A DNA stretch of 64,000 nt from Paenibacillus ferrarius (GCF_002027705.1 NZ_MBTG01000008.1:1-64000), one strand, 5' to 3'; counted from the first letter of the stretch, positions 25,644 to 35,655 are shown. The notes: a model not told the origin generated them from the sequence alone. Numbers and translations are program-made.

Positions 25644-26552
25644 TCAGCCTTTGACAGCACCAACGGTAATCCCTTTGATAAAATATTTCTGAACCATCGG
25701 ATAAAAGAGAATGACCGGCCCTGTTGCAACAACAGCAGTCGCCATTTTCATCGATTCCAGCGGCATATCTCTTGGCTGTACGTTCGAGGAAACGGAAGAA
25801 TTTTTGATAAAATCAGCGCTGGTGACGACATTGTACAGAAACAATTGCAGCGGTCTGTATTTTAAATCCGGTGAAAGGAACAGCATCGCGTTATACCATT
25901 CATTCCAATAGCCCAGCGCAATAAACAATCCGATGGTAGCCAGTGCTGGTGTTGTCATCGGCAGAATCAACTTGGTGAAGATTTTAAAATCTCCCGCCCC
26001 ATCCATCTTGGCTGATTCGGTAATGGCATGTGGGATCGAGGTCACGAAGCTTTTCATCATAATAATGAGAAAGGGGCTCATGAGTCCTGGCAAAAGCACC
26101 GCTAAATAATTATCCTTCAGGTGCATCCACTGCGTCATAATCAAGTAAAAAGGAACAACTCCGCCTTGGAACAGCGTCGTAAAGTAGATGAAAAATGAGA
26201 TGCGATTCCGATAAGGGAAATCCGGACGCTGCAAGGAATACCCCGTCATCGCCACGATAAACAGTCCAACCGTTGTTCCGACCAACGTAATTCCGAGTGT
26301 TACCCCATAAGAGCCAATGATAATGCCTGGATTCTCAAACACAATTTTGTAAGCAAACGTGCTGAACTCTTTGGGCCACAAATTATAGCCGTGCAGCGTG
26401 ATCGACTTTTCAGCCGTAAAAGAGGTCCCAAGCACGAGAAGAAAAGGCAATAAACAGCATAGGGCGAATAGACCGATAAATAAGTAGCCGAAAGCCCGGA
26501 TGGCCACCGAGGATATATCAGTTCCCCTTTGACGTGCGATGACTTGCTCCAC
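25644..26552 (-). CDS. Sugar ABC transporter permease (LplC/YtcP-like)
   Basis: A 302-residue permease of the MalG group with six helices and the EAA loop (ESAKMDGAGDFKIFTKLILPMTTP). The GTG start at 26552 has TAGGAGG 8 nt upstream. Together with the LplB-like permease it forms the channel. As usual for this family there is no ATPase gene in the locus; a shared MsmX-type ATPase elsewhere is expected. Confidence 0.92.
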   Translation of the reverse strand: MEQVIARQRGTDISSVAIRAFGYLFIGLFALCCLLPFLLVLGTSFTAEKSITLHGYNLWPKEFSTFAYKIVFENPGIIIGSYGVTLGITLVGTTVGLFIVAMTGYSLQRPDFPYRNRISFFIYFTTLFQGGVVPFYLIMTQWMHLKDNYLAVLLPGLMSPFLIIMMKSFVTSIPHAITESAKMDGAGDFKIFTKLILPMTTPALATIGLFIALGYWNEWYNAMLFLSPDLKYRPLQLFLYNVVTSADFIKNSSVSSNVQPRDMPLESMKMATAVVATGPVILFYPMVQKYFIKGITVGAVKG

Positions 26553-26602
26553 AATATGTCCCTCCTAAGCGATCTGTCATGATAAATATGCCGCTTCATA
26601 AC

Positions 26603-27577
26603 TTAGAACAGCGTATTTTCAGGCGAGACCTTTTTGACCAGCCAATTCGCAGTGATAACAATGAAGAAACCAAACACAGATTGATACAAGCTGACTGCAC
26701 TTCCTAATGAGAAATTAAAGTTGTTCATTAAGGAGCGGAAAACGAACGTCTCAATAATATCTGTCGCATCAAATAATGCGGTATTGTTAGCTCCGACTAA
26801 GTTATAGAACAAGCCGAAGTTCCCTCGAAGAATGCCGCCCAAGGAGAACAGCAGCAAAATAATGAAAGTCGGCTTCAGCCAAGGCAGCACAATGTAGCGA
26901 ATACGCTGCAGAGCGTTGGCACCATCAATTTCTGCAGCCTCCACAATCTCTGAATCCAGCCCCATAATGGCGGCGAAATAGACGATGGACCCGTAGCCTG
27001 TGGATTGCCACAAATACGTAAGCACAATGATGAACGGCCATATGGCGGGATTCGAATAGGTCTTCACCGGCTCCCATCCAATCGATTTGAGAATTCCGTT
27101 CATCAAACCATAGTCATAGCTAAGAATGTTATAGGCAATCAAACCCACCAACACGAAAGAGATGAAAAAAGGCAGAAACATCAAAGATTGTGAGATTTTC
27201 TTGAACCACTTTTTGCGGAGCTCATTAAGCAAAACCGCGATACTGATCTGCAGCGTATTTCCGATGATTATAAAAGCAAGATTGTAAGCAATTGTATTAA
27301 AGGTTAGCTTCCACAGTGCCCCTGAAGTGACTAGAAACTTAAAGTTGTCAAAACCAACGAATTGGCTGCCGAAAATGCCGGCTGAATAGTTATAATTGAT
27401 AAAAGCGAGATACAGCCCCGGCATCGGGAGATAAGACATGATGAGGAAAAATAAAATGGCAGGCACACACATGAGCAGCAAGGTGCGATGTGTCCAGAAT
27501 CGGCGCAGCGAAGATGCACGCTTAGTAACAACAAGCGGCGTGACCTCAAGGCTGCTTGACGAGGTGGCAGTTTTCAT
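26603..27577 (-). CDS. Sugar ABC transporter permease (LplB-like)
   Basis: A 324-residue permease of the MalF group with six helices and an EAA loop (EAAEIDGANALQRIRYIVLPWLKP). ATG at 27577 has AAGGAG upstream; the longer TTG-initiated frame is less likely. It starts 18 bp after the GH35 stop, so it is co-transcribed with the beta-galactosidase. Confidence 0.92.
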   Translation of the reverse strand: MKTATSSSSLEVTPLVVTKRASSLRRFWTHRTLLLMCVPAILFFLIMSYLPMPGLYLAFINYNYSAGIFGSQFVGFDNFKFLVTSGALWKLTFNTIAYNLAFIIIGNTLQISIAVLLNELRKKWFKKISQSLMFLPFFISFVLVGLIAYNILSYDYGLMNGILKSIGWEPVKTYSNPAIWPFIIVLTYLWQSTGYGSIVYFAAIMGLDSEIVEAAEIDGANALQRIRYIVLPWLKPTFIILLLFSLGGILRGNFGLFYNLVGANNTALFDATDIIETFVFRSLMNNFNFSLGSAVSLYQSVFGFFIVITANWLVKKVSPENTLF

Positions 27578-27595
27578 GCGTACGCTCCTTTCCAA

Positions 27596-30391
27596 TTAGA
27601 TCGCAGCTACAGGGACGAAACGGAGCGGCTCCAGTAAAGCTGCTTCATCCTGGGCTACACTTTCCAACAAAATCACTAGATCATTGCCTGCTGCTTGATC
27701 GCGGAACCAAGGACCTGGCAAATAAAAGGAGTCATCGCTCCCGCCCCGGAAGATCGGCCTGTTCGCACCGCCTTGCGTCCAAAGCCTTCCTACCAAATGC
27801 CCGTTAAAAAACACGGTCAGCTTCATATCGCTTCCTTTGACATAGACCCGCCAGCCTAATCCATGATTATCGTCAGGAAGCTGACCGTAAAGCCAAGAAA
27901 GTGCCCCCGAAGCCAAGGATATCGGCCCCTCGGCAGCTTGCTCCGCCGATTTCAACGCCTCGGCCTGCTCCAGCAAGCCTTTTTCCTCACTAGCCGCCAG
28001 CGTCCAATTGGCAGATGACAACCCTTCATAGAGCGTGAGCTGTCCGCTTAATGAGCCATACGTTTTATCCAAATACAGCGTTAGTGCTGCTGTTTCCCCC
28101 GCTTTTACATAGGGCGTAAGATCAAGGAACGGGTCCAATGGATTTATCAGTCCAAGGGCATGACCATTCACGTAAGCATAGGCATAGGTAAAGCTGCCAG
28201 ACGCTTGCAGCAGCCAAGTATCCGCTTGATCCGTCAGCTTCACCTGCTTGCGGTAGCATTGATGAGCAGGCTGCTCTGCTGACAGCCAGCCGCCTATGCT
28301 CACGATTGGCCACAAGTGATCATCCACTTCTGTTTGCGCAAAATCATCTTTATTTTCGCCAGCCTGCATAAGCTTAAATCGCCAATTTTGGTTCAAGTCC
28401 GTTGTTGAAGTAACACCTACTATACCCGTTAGCCCTTTCAAACTGTTCAAATGCAGCCCTGGCAGATTCGTATCATGGAAGTTCGTATGTCCCCATATCT
28501 CTACGCGAGCAGTAAGCGCAGAATCAATAGGCTTTTCCGGGGAAATCGGCAAATAATAGCTTGCCCCGCCTGGTGCTGCAGTCCCCAGATAACTTGCACC
28601 TGAATAGAGCGAAACGACATCACTTGCCTGCTGCACAATCAATCCTTGATAAGGATTATTCTGATCGGCTGACGGCAGCTGTGCTGCATACCACGCGAAA
28701 CCTCGGTAAATAGCGTGTTTTTCTAAATAATCCGCGCGATTCCCAATGGAGATTGCTGCATTAGCCAGCGGAATGACTGGATTCACCCTGCTTTGTGTCC
28801 ACGTTATGCCCACATCACGGCTTGCTGTGGATGTGGATCGTTCCGGCAGTGCCCCCACATGCAGCACGCCAGCCTCATTGATGTCCTCCAACAGCAGCGC
28901 ACGAGAGCGGCTCATCCCAATAACCTCGATGAGATGACCATCGGAGAGCTGTATCGAAGCACGGACTTCAGCCTCAGCAGATGAATAAACCAGTGTAAGG
29001 CGGCTGTCCGTCTCTTCCGGCACTTCCATGCCACAAGCTGCCAACTGGAATTCCGCGCCAAAGGAGAAGCGGATTTCGCCAACGCCTTCCGTGTGGAACA
29101 CAAGCAGTGTTTGACCGGGGAGCCGCTTTATTCGCAGCAATTCAGCGGTCGAGTAATCAAGCAGTCCAGAATCGTTTATGCCCCACAGCTGCAAGGGAAC
29201 CTGCATCGGCAGTATTGGACAATATCCAGCTGCTGCAACAAGGGTGGAATACCGTGGCACAGTCTCATCGCCTACAGATATGTAAACGTCTTCATTTCTC
29301 TCTTGGGTATTGCATACGAATACGAGCTCGCCGCCCTGCTGTAACGATAAGCGATACGGACCTGATTGGCTTTGCAGAGGTAGTGCTTCCGCTAATGATT
29401 GACCGTAAGTTTGTATTACATGCTTCAGTAATCTGCCTTCGTAGGCTTCCTCTCGAATATGTCCTTCCGGTGTAATCATGCCGTGGAAATCATAATCGGA
29501 CGTGAGGAACGAGAGAGGGTTTCCCCAATTATTGGCTGCATTCGTAAAGCCATAATTCGTCCCTGATGCTTGCAAGTAAGGGCCCAGCAGCTTTGCCCCT
29601 GCCGAGAGCAGCCTACGAAGCAGAAAGTGGGAGCGATTCGTCTCGGTCACAAGCAAGGGATAGCCGCGACGAGCTAATTCTTTCCTGTAATAAAGCACTT
29701 TCTCTTCAAACACCGGATCCCGGTCATTCGGATAGAAATTGCAAGTTGGCACAACGTCTTCGGAAAACCCGGAGGCCTCATATAATCCACCTTGACCAGC
29801 ACAGGCAATCATAGGTACGGTTATTCCTTGCTGGGCAGCCAGATCCCTCAATGCGGAGATGTAGCCTTGGGGATCAGCGCATGGATAGAAATCCAGCTCA
29901 TTATCCAGCTGCACAGCGATCACCGTGCCGCCTCGGCCTTGTTCAAACTTCCTGATGATCGGAAGAATTTGAGCATACCATTTGGACACATACTGCAAGA
30001 AATGCGGATCATTTTGCCTCAGCTGAACATTGTCTTTGACGAACAAGTAAGCTGGCAGCGCTCCCCCATCCCACTCAGAGCAAATATATGGACCAGGCCT
30101 CGCAATAACCCATAAGCCAGCTTCCGCAGCATCCTGCAAGAACTGTGCCGCGTCCTTCTCTCCACCAAAATCCCATACTCCCTCTTGCGTTTCATGGTGA
30201 TTCCATGGAAAATACACATCAATCGCGTTATAACCAAAAGCTTTCACTTTATGCAACCGATCTTTCCATAGCCCCCGTGGCAGTCGAAAGTAAAATAAAG
30301 AAGCGCAGAGAATGATTTCCGAATTCCCATTTATTCGCAACGCTTCCGGCGATAATTGGATGACTGTTTCTTTGCTTTTGGATGGATGCAA
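27596..30391 (-). CDS. GH35 beta-galactosidase, cytoplasmic
   Basis: A 931-residue glycoside hydrolase. The N-terminal barrel has the GH35 pattern DVYFPWNHHE, ARPGPYICSEWDGGALPAYL, the acid/base E165 in QLDNEL and the likely nucleophile E250 in LLVTETNRSHF. Several beta-sandwich domains follow. There is no signal peptide, so it should split imported galacto-oligosaccharides inside the cell. The TTG start at 30391 follows a full AAGGAGGT. The gene has its own promoter region (30392-30566) with a cre-like palindrome. Confidence 0.9.
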   Translation of the reverse strand: MHPSKSKETVIQLSPEALRINGNSEIILCASLFYFRLPRGLWKDRLHKVKAFGYNAIDVYFPWNHHETQEGVWDFGGEKDAAQFLQDAAEAGLWVIARPGPYICSEWDGGALPAYLFVKDNVQLRQNDPHFLQYVSKWYAQILPIIRKFEQGRGGTVIAVQLDNELDFYPCADPQGYISALRDLAAQQGITVPMIACAGQGGLYEASGFSEDVVPTCNFYPNDRDPVFEEKVLYYRKELARRGYPLLVTETNRSHFLLRRLLSAGAKLLGPYLQASGTNYGFTNAANNWGNPLSFLTSDYDFHGMITPEGHIREEAYEGRLLKHVIQTYGQSLAEALPLQSQSGPYRLSLQQGGELVFVCNTQERNEDVYISVGDETVPRYSTLVAAAGYCPILPMQVPLQLWGINDSGLLDYSTAELLRIKRLPGQTLLVFHTEGVGEIRFSFGAEFQLAACGMEVPEETDSRLTLVYSSAEAEVRASIQLSDGHLIEVIGMSRSRALLLEDINEAGVLHVGALPERSTSTASRDVGITWTQSRVNPVIPLANAAISIGNRADYLEKHAIYRGFAWYAAQLPSADQNNPYQGLIVQQASDVVSLYSGASYLGTAAPGGASYYLPISPEKPIDSALTARVEIWGHTNFHDTNLPGLHLNSLKGLTGIVGVTSTTDLNQNWRFKLMQAGENKDDFAQTEVDDHLWPIVSIGGWLSAEQPAHQCYRKQVKLTDQADTWLLQASGSFTYAYAYVNGHALGLINPLDPFLDLTPYVKAGETAALTLYLDKTYGSLSGQLTLYEGLSSANWTLAASEEKGLLEQAEALKSAEQAAEGPISLASGALSWLYGQLPDDNHGLGWRVYVKGSDMKLTVFFNGHLVGRLWTQGGANRPIFRGGSDDSFYLPGPWFRDQAAGNDLVILLESVAQDEAALLEPLRFVPVAAI

Positions 30392-30492
30392 GGGTTAACC
30401 TCCTTCAATCAATGGCTTTGTTTTTTTATGAAACCCATTTCATTCGCTTCTTAGGCAAGCTATTGTTCCTTTGTTGTAAGTATAGGATTTAT

Positions 30493-30506
30493 TAAAAGCG
30501 CTTACA
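30493..30506 (-). promoter_or_regulatory. cre-like operator before the GH35 gene
   Basis: TGTAAGCGCTTTTA matches 13 of 14 positions of the CcpA cre consensus (TGWAANCGNTNWCA). It is nearly palindromic around CG, so it could serve CcpA or the local LacI regulator. It lies about 100 bp before the start codon; a TATACT-like box is at 30479-30484. Confidence 0.65.
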
Positions 30507-30566
30507 TTGAATGAAACTTCAAAATATATAAGAAAACTACGAAGATCAATGCTCTTATAAACAGAA

Positions 30567-30604
30567 AAAAGCCATGAATTCTATCCGAATTCACAGCTTC
30601 TTTC
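30567..30604 (-). terminator. Terminator after the response-regulator gene
   Basis: GAATTC-centred stem (AGCCATGAATTC with GAATTCACAGCT, two mismatches) followed by six T on the minus strand. It separates the sensor operon from the GH35-permease-binding-protein unit. Confidence 0.8.
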
Positions 30605-30666
30605 CTTCTATTTTTCACTGATTTCTTATAGTATTCACAGAACTATTGGCGGCGGCAGCGCTACAG

Positions 30667-32208
30667 TCAGCATTCGCATCTATATTCTTTGACGGTCTTC
30701 CCTTCCAGTTCTTTAAACACCTTGCAGAAATACGATGTTTCTTGAAAACCCGTTTTCTCTGCGACCTCATAAACTTTCAAGGAAACATCCCTAAGCAAGA
30801 GCTTCGCCTTGCGGATGCGGCACCGATTCACATATTCCACGAACCGCATGCCCGTTTCCATTTTAAATAAGTTCGAAAGGTAATTGCTGCTAAGATGAAG
30901 CACATCCGCCACTTGGGCAACTGTGATATCTTCGGCATAGTGTTGTTCGATATAAGCAATCGCGGCTTGAATTTCCTTCCGCAGCAGCGGATTTTCTACA
31001 GGACTGCAAGCCACTTCCTTGTTCAATGCCAGTATTTTTTGTTTGATTAGAGGCAAAGAAGGAAGCGTCTCTATCATGTGATTGATCTGCCTGCAAGCAA
31101 GCTCAACTTTCTCAGAGAGCGTGCCTCTCTCCCGTGCTATCGTCGTGACAAGCCCTGTCAGCTCCATGAATAGTTGCTTTAATTGTGCCAGAGGCGGCTT
31201 TCTTTGATTCAGACTTTGAAAAAACAGCTCCGTTTGAGCTTCTACGTCCGCCACGAATCCGCTTCTCATGGCGGCCGCCAATTTCTGCATCAAGAGGCTG
31301 TCTCGCTCTGGTTCTGCCCCTTGGGCGTTCTTACCCGCGTAGGTATAGATTTGCCCCAGTCCTTCATAAATCGACTGCTCCAATGCCCTTTCAGCCTGCT
31401 TATACAACGTTGGCCAATCTTTCAGCCCATAGCCAAGCAAGCTGATTCCCACTGTCAGGCTGCCCTCTTCCTTGGATCGGTTAACCATATTGGATACCTG
31501 CCTGAATGCTTCCTCACTGCATTTGCGCTCGCTCTTTTCATGCGGAAATGCAGCCACAATCACCGTTCTCTGATTTGATATCGGGATGGTGACCGTCATT
31601 TGCTCATTCGGCATTTCCGAAGACGGAATGGGCGTTATGGGTTTAAACTCACCGTCAATGATCATAACGACAGTAGGGCCGCTTACTTTTGGAAAACGGA
31701 CAGCACTGGCTTGATCCTCCATCTCCTGGATCGTCTTCAATTCGCCAAACAGCAGCTTGCGTCCCAATATGCACCGCATCTCCTGCAAGTTGGCTTCACG
31801 AATATTCGCTTGCTTGCTTTGCTCGTGATCTTGCAGGATCTTCACGTTCATCTGCTGCAGCAGCTGCTGCAGAGTGTCCGGCTCCAGATCATGCTTTAAT
31901 AAATAGTCCTCGGCCCCCAACTTCAAGGCTTCCTTGACGAAGCGGAAATCATCAAACGAGCTGAGGGCAACAATTTTAATTGACGCATCCTGTTGTTTAA
32001 CCTGCTGAATCAAATCAATGCCATTCATTTCCGGCATGGAGATGTCCGTAACAATCAGATCCACATGCTGATGCTGCAGCAAATCAAGCGCATGCACGCC
32101 ATTGAGCGCTTCACTCACAATCTGAAAGCCGTAATCCTCCCAGCGAATGATTGATTTAATCGCATATCGGTATATCGCATTATCTTCAACGATCATGGCG
32201 TTCAGCAT
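30667..32208 (-). CDS. YesN-type response regulator with AraC DNA-binding domain
   Basis: A 513-residue regulator. A receiver domain (1-120) has the phosphoacceptor D55 in IVTDISMPEMNG. A variable middle region follows, then an AraC-type double HTH at about 405-513 (ITVAQVADVLHLSSNYLSNLF, then VYEVAEKTGFQETSYFCKVF). It should activate the galactan genes when phosphorylated by the adjacent kinase. ATG 32208 has GGAGG 7-9 nt upstream, inside the end of the kinase gene (about 23 bp overlap). Confidence 0.92.
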   Translation of the reverse strand: MLNAMIVEDNAIYRYAIKSIIRWEDYGFQIVSEALNGVHALDLLQHQHVDLIVTDISMPEMNGIDLIQQVKQQDASIKIVALSSFDDFRFVKEALKLGAEDYLLKHDLEPDTLQQLLQQMNVKILQDHEQSKQANIREANLQEMRCILGRKLLFGELKTIQEMEDQASAVRFPKVSGPTVVMIIDGEFKPITPIPSSEMPNEQMTVTIPISNQRTVIVAAFPHEKSERKCSEEAFRQVSNMVNRSKEEGSLTVGISLLGYGLKDWPTLYKQAERALEQSIYEGLGQIYTYAGKNAQGAEPERDSLLMQKLAAAMRSGFVADVEAQTELFFQSLNQRKPPLAQLKQLFMELTGLVTTIARERGTLSEKVELACRQINHMIETLPSLPLIKQKILALNKEVACSPVENPLLRKEIQAAIAYIEQHYAEDITVAQVADVLHLSSNYLSNLFKMETGMRFVEYVNRCRIRKAKLLLRDVSLKVYEVAEKTGFQETSYFCKVFKELEGKTVKEYRCEC

Positions 32209-34021
32209 GCTCATTCCTCCTTTGGCGATGCGTTCTATATGGAATACGCACAATCGCTTTCGTACCAGCCCCTGGCATGCTTTCAAAGCTAAGGCCATAA
32301 TTTTGCCCATAATACAATTGAATACGTTCATTTACATTATGAATGCCGATGCTGGCAACACCTGGGACCGCTTCTTTCCGAGTGGCTGTATGCAGTAGAT
32401 TAGCCGCTTTCACCTCTTCCATGCCAACGCCGTTGTCCTCTACCATAACGAAAAGCTCTTTGCCCGTTACCCTCGCGGATACAACAATGCGGCCACTTCC
32501 CTTGGACATTTCGATACCGTGAAGAATCGCATTTTCGACCAGCGGCTGCAGAATGAAATACGGCACTTCGCTTTCCAGCCACTGCTCATCCACCTTATAT
32601 TCCACCTGAAACGCTTCTCCGTATCCGATCTTTTGGATATAAATATAGTTGTTCAATTGCGCTATTTCTTGCTCCAGGCTATGAAATTCGCCAACCCGCC
32701 GCACCGATGACTTCAACAAATCGATCACTGAACTGACCATTCGCTCGATCTCGGATTGTTGGTTCATACGAGCATACCATTTGACAGTGCCAAGGGTGTT
32801 ATATAAAAAATGCGGATTAATTTGACTCATCAAAACCGTGAATTCCGCCTGCTGCTTGGCGATTTGCTCTTTGTATACGGTGTTGATAAGCTCGTTAATC
32901 CGAGCCAGCATGAAGTTGAACCGCACCGATAAACTGCCGATTTCATCTTTGCCTAACGGTATAATCCGCACATCCAAATTGCCATCTTCTACACGACGCA
33001 TCGTCTGCTCCAATATTTTGATATTGCGGGTCGAAGATTTGGAAAGCAGTACAGCAATTCCCGTTGAGATCAGCACCGCGATCAGAGAAACCAGCACGAT
33101 GACCAGCACGAGAACCCGTGTATCTGAGAACAGCGATGACATCGGAATGAAGCATAGTACACGCCAGCCCAATGTGGAGGTTCTTTCCTGGACGAATAAA
33201 TAATCGCCCGCTGCCGAATGCTCGACCGTTGCCATCGAAGCATCCTGCTCATTCAGCACATAATTGGAGCTGTTTGTGATCAAGTTGTCCGCATCCGAAT
33301 TCCCGCCACCAGCCAACAATTCATTGAAAGCATTCAGAATCGCGACATTATTTTGCTTAATAATCGAGCTTCCGCTCCCCAGAGAAAGAAAATAATCAGC
33401 ATCCATGCTGAATACAATCGTGCCTAGACTCCGATCAATTTGACTCACATCAACAAAATCCCGCACAAGAAACACTTCATTTCGCTTGCGCAAAGAAGGC
33501 GACCACGCCATCGTTCGTCCATGGTTCGTTAAATAGGAAGCAGCGCCCTTCATCATTTCGCCAACATCTTCCTGATTGAGTGTATGACCGAGCCCCTTCT
33601 TATTTTCCCACCAATACATCTGCCCTCTTCCCGTCTTGATCATAATGGCATTCATGTAAGGATTGCCGTTCCCATATTGGGCAAGCAGAAATTCCATCCG
33701 ACTGCGGAAAGCCGGATAATTCTCAGCCGTCACCTGCTCCCCTTGTTCGGCAACGATCTGCCTGATGCTGCTGTCACTGAGCACATAAACCGATGAGGTG
33801 AACGCTTCTTTGGCTCTGTTCTCAATATTATCCGATACCTGATGAATGACTTGCATGGAGAGGTCTCTTGTGTTCGATTCTATGAACTTCGTAGAGGCAT
33901 AGATCGCGACGCCGCCTATCGCTGTCGAAATGAACAAAATGAGAATCATATTAGATAAAAATATTTTGGTGCGGAAGCGAAAATCTTTGATCCTGCTTCG
34001 ATACCATGGATTAGCTGCCAT
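32186..34021 (-). CDS. YesM-type sensor histidine kinase
   Basis: A 611-residue kinase. TM1 is at about 22-44, followed by a large extracellular Cache-like sensor domain, TM2 at about 290-315, HAMP, a His_kinase domain (phospho-His in MSQINPHFLYNTL) and an HATPase domain (N box ENAILHG, then EDNGVGM). AAGGAG precedes the ATG. It lies 23 bp after a solute-binding lipoprotein gene, which may be an extracellular co-sensor. Confidence 0.93.
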   Translation of the reverse strand: MAANPWYRSRIKDFRFRTKIFLSNMILILFISTAIGGVAIYASTKFIESNTRDLSMQVIHQVSDNIENRAKEAFTSSVYVLSDSSIRQIVAEQGEQVTAENYPAFRSRMEFLLAQYGNGNPYMNAIMIKTGRGQMYWWENKKGLGHTLNQEDVGEMMKGAASYLTNHGRTMAWSPSLRKRNEVFLVRDFVDVSQIDRSLGTIVFSMDADYFLSLGSGSSIIKQNNVAILNAFNELLAGGGNSDADNLITNSSNYVLNEQDASMATVEHSAAGDYLFVQERTSTLGWRVLCFIPMSSLFSDTRVLVLVIVLVSLIAVLISTGIAVLLSKSSTRNIKILEQTMRRVEDGNLDVRIIPLGKDEIGSLSVRFNFMLARINELINTVYKEQIAKQQAEFTVLMSQINPHFLYNTLGTVKWYARMNQQSEIERMVSSVIDLLKSSVRRVGEFHSLEQEIAQLNNYIYIQKIGYGEAFQVEYKVDEQWLESEVPYFILQPLVENAILHGIEMSKGSGRIVVSARVTGKELFVMVEDNGVGMEEVKAANLLHTATRKEAVPGVASIGIHNVNERIQLYYGQNYGLSFESMPGAGTKAIVRIPYRTHRQRRNEHAERHDR

Positions 34022-34044
34022 TGCTCAACGCTCCTTGCCGACTG

Positions 34045-35340
34045 TCATTTGGATGACTTGCGAATCCGATCGAACCCTTGATCCAGCTCTTGGATGCATT
34101 GCTCTGCATTGTGGGTGCGGTCAAGAATGAATCTCGTCAGCGCATTGACGAACACCTTTTGAAGATCTTGGTTTACGAAATCAGTCGGCAAGCTGGTCCA
34201 ATCGTACGTTCGGCCTGTTTGAATATACGTTTCATCCAGTTCCACATACGTTGGATCGAAATCACTCGGCAAGCCCTTGATGACAGATAAAGCCTTCTTA
34301 TTCGTTTGGAAAATAGTGCCCATTTCCTTGGAAGCAAACAGCGCTAACGTTTGCAGCGCAGCTTCCTTATTGGGTGAATGGGGGTTAATCACAATGCCGC
34401 CTGTCGATTTCAAGCCAAACTTGGCATCGTGCGGATCGTTGGAATAGGGAAACGCGAACAGTCCCAGATTGCTCGCAGGATTTTTGGATTTCACTCCATC
34501 CACCGTCCACGTTCCGTTAATAATCATAGCCGCTTTCCCTTCGGCAAGAAGCAGCTGGGCTTGGTTCCAATCCGTCTCGAAAGGCTTTATATTGACATAG
34601 CTTAAACGTTCGCCAAATCGTTGTAGAATGTCTTTGAAATGAATTTGATCTTCCGCAAAAGATGTCCGGCCAGCTTCAATATCGGCAATCCAATTCCGAT
34701 TCTCTGCATGTTGATTAGCCAACAAGTCGGCCGCGATGTCCCACACAACCGTCCAGCTATCCTTATACCCTGCGGCGATCGGAATGATTCCGACATTTTG
34801 CAGCGCCTTGCATGCTTCTAAGAATTGTTCCCATGTCGAAGGGGGACTAAGGATGCCAGCCTTGGCGAATGCCTCTTTGTTATAAACGACGCCAGCGCCG
34901 TTCACATCAATAGGCAGCGCCCAAATATGCCCATTGGCTGTCCGCACGCCGTTCAGAAAGCGCTCGTCGATCTGAGAAAGAAAGGACTGGTTCGTTAAGT
35001 CGAGTGCATACCCCGTCCGAATCAAGTCCTGGGCCGATTCCAAATTATCGATCATATACATGTCCGGCATATTGTTGGAGATTGCCCGCGTACGCAGCAA
35101 GCTCATATAGTTCCCTCCATCTACACCTGTCAACGTGAAGGTATAAGACGGATGACGCTGGGTAAATAGCTGCGTGCCAGCCTCCAGCCATTTGCGTGCG
35201 CCCTCTTCGTCAAAATGATGGATCCACGTCAGCGTTTGTTCCTTTGGCTGTTTCTTCGGAACCGATGTCAATGGCTGCGTTTGACAGGCGGTTAGCACCA
35301 GCGAAAGGGCAGCACCAACTGCCAACAAATGAAGCTTCAT
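34045..35340 (-). CDS. Solute-binding lipoprotein, first gene of the sensor operon
   Basis: A 431-residue family-1 sugar-binding protein. Signal peptide MKLHLLAVGAALSL ends at lipobox LTAC. It has domain features such as AKAGILSPPSTWEQF and the GKAAMIINGTW stretch. The start is uncertain: ATG 35340 gives a clean signal peptide but GAAGGGA abuts it; GTG 35349 and ATG 35358 are alternatives. It has no adjacent permease, while the kinase and regulator follow, so it may present sugar to the kinase in a three-component sensor. Confidence 0.85.
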   Translation of the reverse strand: MKLHLLAVGAALSLVLTACQTQPLTSVPKKQPKEQTLTWIHHFDEEGARKWLEAGTQLFTQRHPSYTFTLTGVDGGNYMSLLRTRAISNNMPDMYMIDNLESAQDLIRTGYALDLTNQSFLSQIDERFLNGVRTANGHIWALPIDVNGAGVVYNKEAFAKAGILSPPSTWEQFLEACKALQNVGIIPIAAGYKDSWTVVWDIAADLLANQHAENRNWIADIEAGRTSFAEDQIHFKDILQRFGERLSYVNIKPFETDWNQAQLLLAEGKAAMIINGTWTVDGVKSKNPASNLGLFAFPYSNDPHDAKFGLKSTGGIVINPHSPNKEAALQTLALFASKEMGTIFQTNKKALSVIKGLPSDFDPTYVELDETYIQTGRTYDWTSLPTDFVNQDLQKVFVNALTRFILDRTHNAEQCIQELDQGFDRIRKSSK

Positions 35341-35357
35341 TCCCTTCACCCATTTCA

Positions 35358-35380
35358 TGATAGCGTTTACAAGTATTATA
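35358..35380 (-). promoter_or_regulatory. Promoter -10 and perfect cre site of the sensor operon
   Basis: TATAAT (minus strand, 35375-35380) is followed 3 nt later by TGTAAACGCTATCA (35358-35371), a full match to the CcpA cre consensus, so bound CcpA would sit over the transcription start. No good -35 is seen, as in activator-dependent promoters. Confidence 0.75.
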
Positions 35381-35484
35381 GCGGACAGGCGCAATAAAAA
35401 AAACCGCCTATTTCCCCTAAGGAAAATTCACGGTTTGCTCATGTATATGTAATATGCACACCCGCATGCAAGCGAGTGGCTTCA

Positions 35485-35655
35485 TTAATTCTCGCTGGGG
35501 GATATTGAACGGGCATCTGCTTCAATGATATCCATCATCTTCTTCATCGATTGCTTAATTTGTTCGGAAGAGGGCAAAGAAAGATTGCTATAGGTTTGTT
35601 TAACAACATCCGTTAACACCGAATCAAACATACATTCAAAATGCTCGTGTTTCAT
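35485..35655 (-). CDS. Small acidic protein (56 aa), unknown
   Basis: Begins MKHEHFECMFDSVL; predicted mostly helical and charged, with no membrane segment. AGGAGGG lies 11 nt before 35655; an upstream ATG at 35682 would place that site inside the gene. It stands alone between the sensor operon and the UbiD gene. Function not recognised. Confidence 0.6.
   Translation of the reverse strand: MKHEHFECMFDSVLTDVVKQTYSNLSLPSSEQIKQSMKKMMDIIEADARSISPSEN

Noticed and set aside
23988..35340. Locus lacking an ABC ATPase as a sign of decay
   Set aside because: LplBC/LipO-type sugar importers routinely share one MsmX-like ATPase encoded elsewhere, so absence is normal here.
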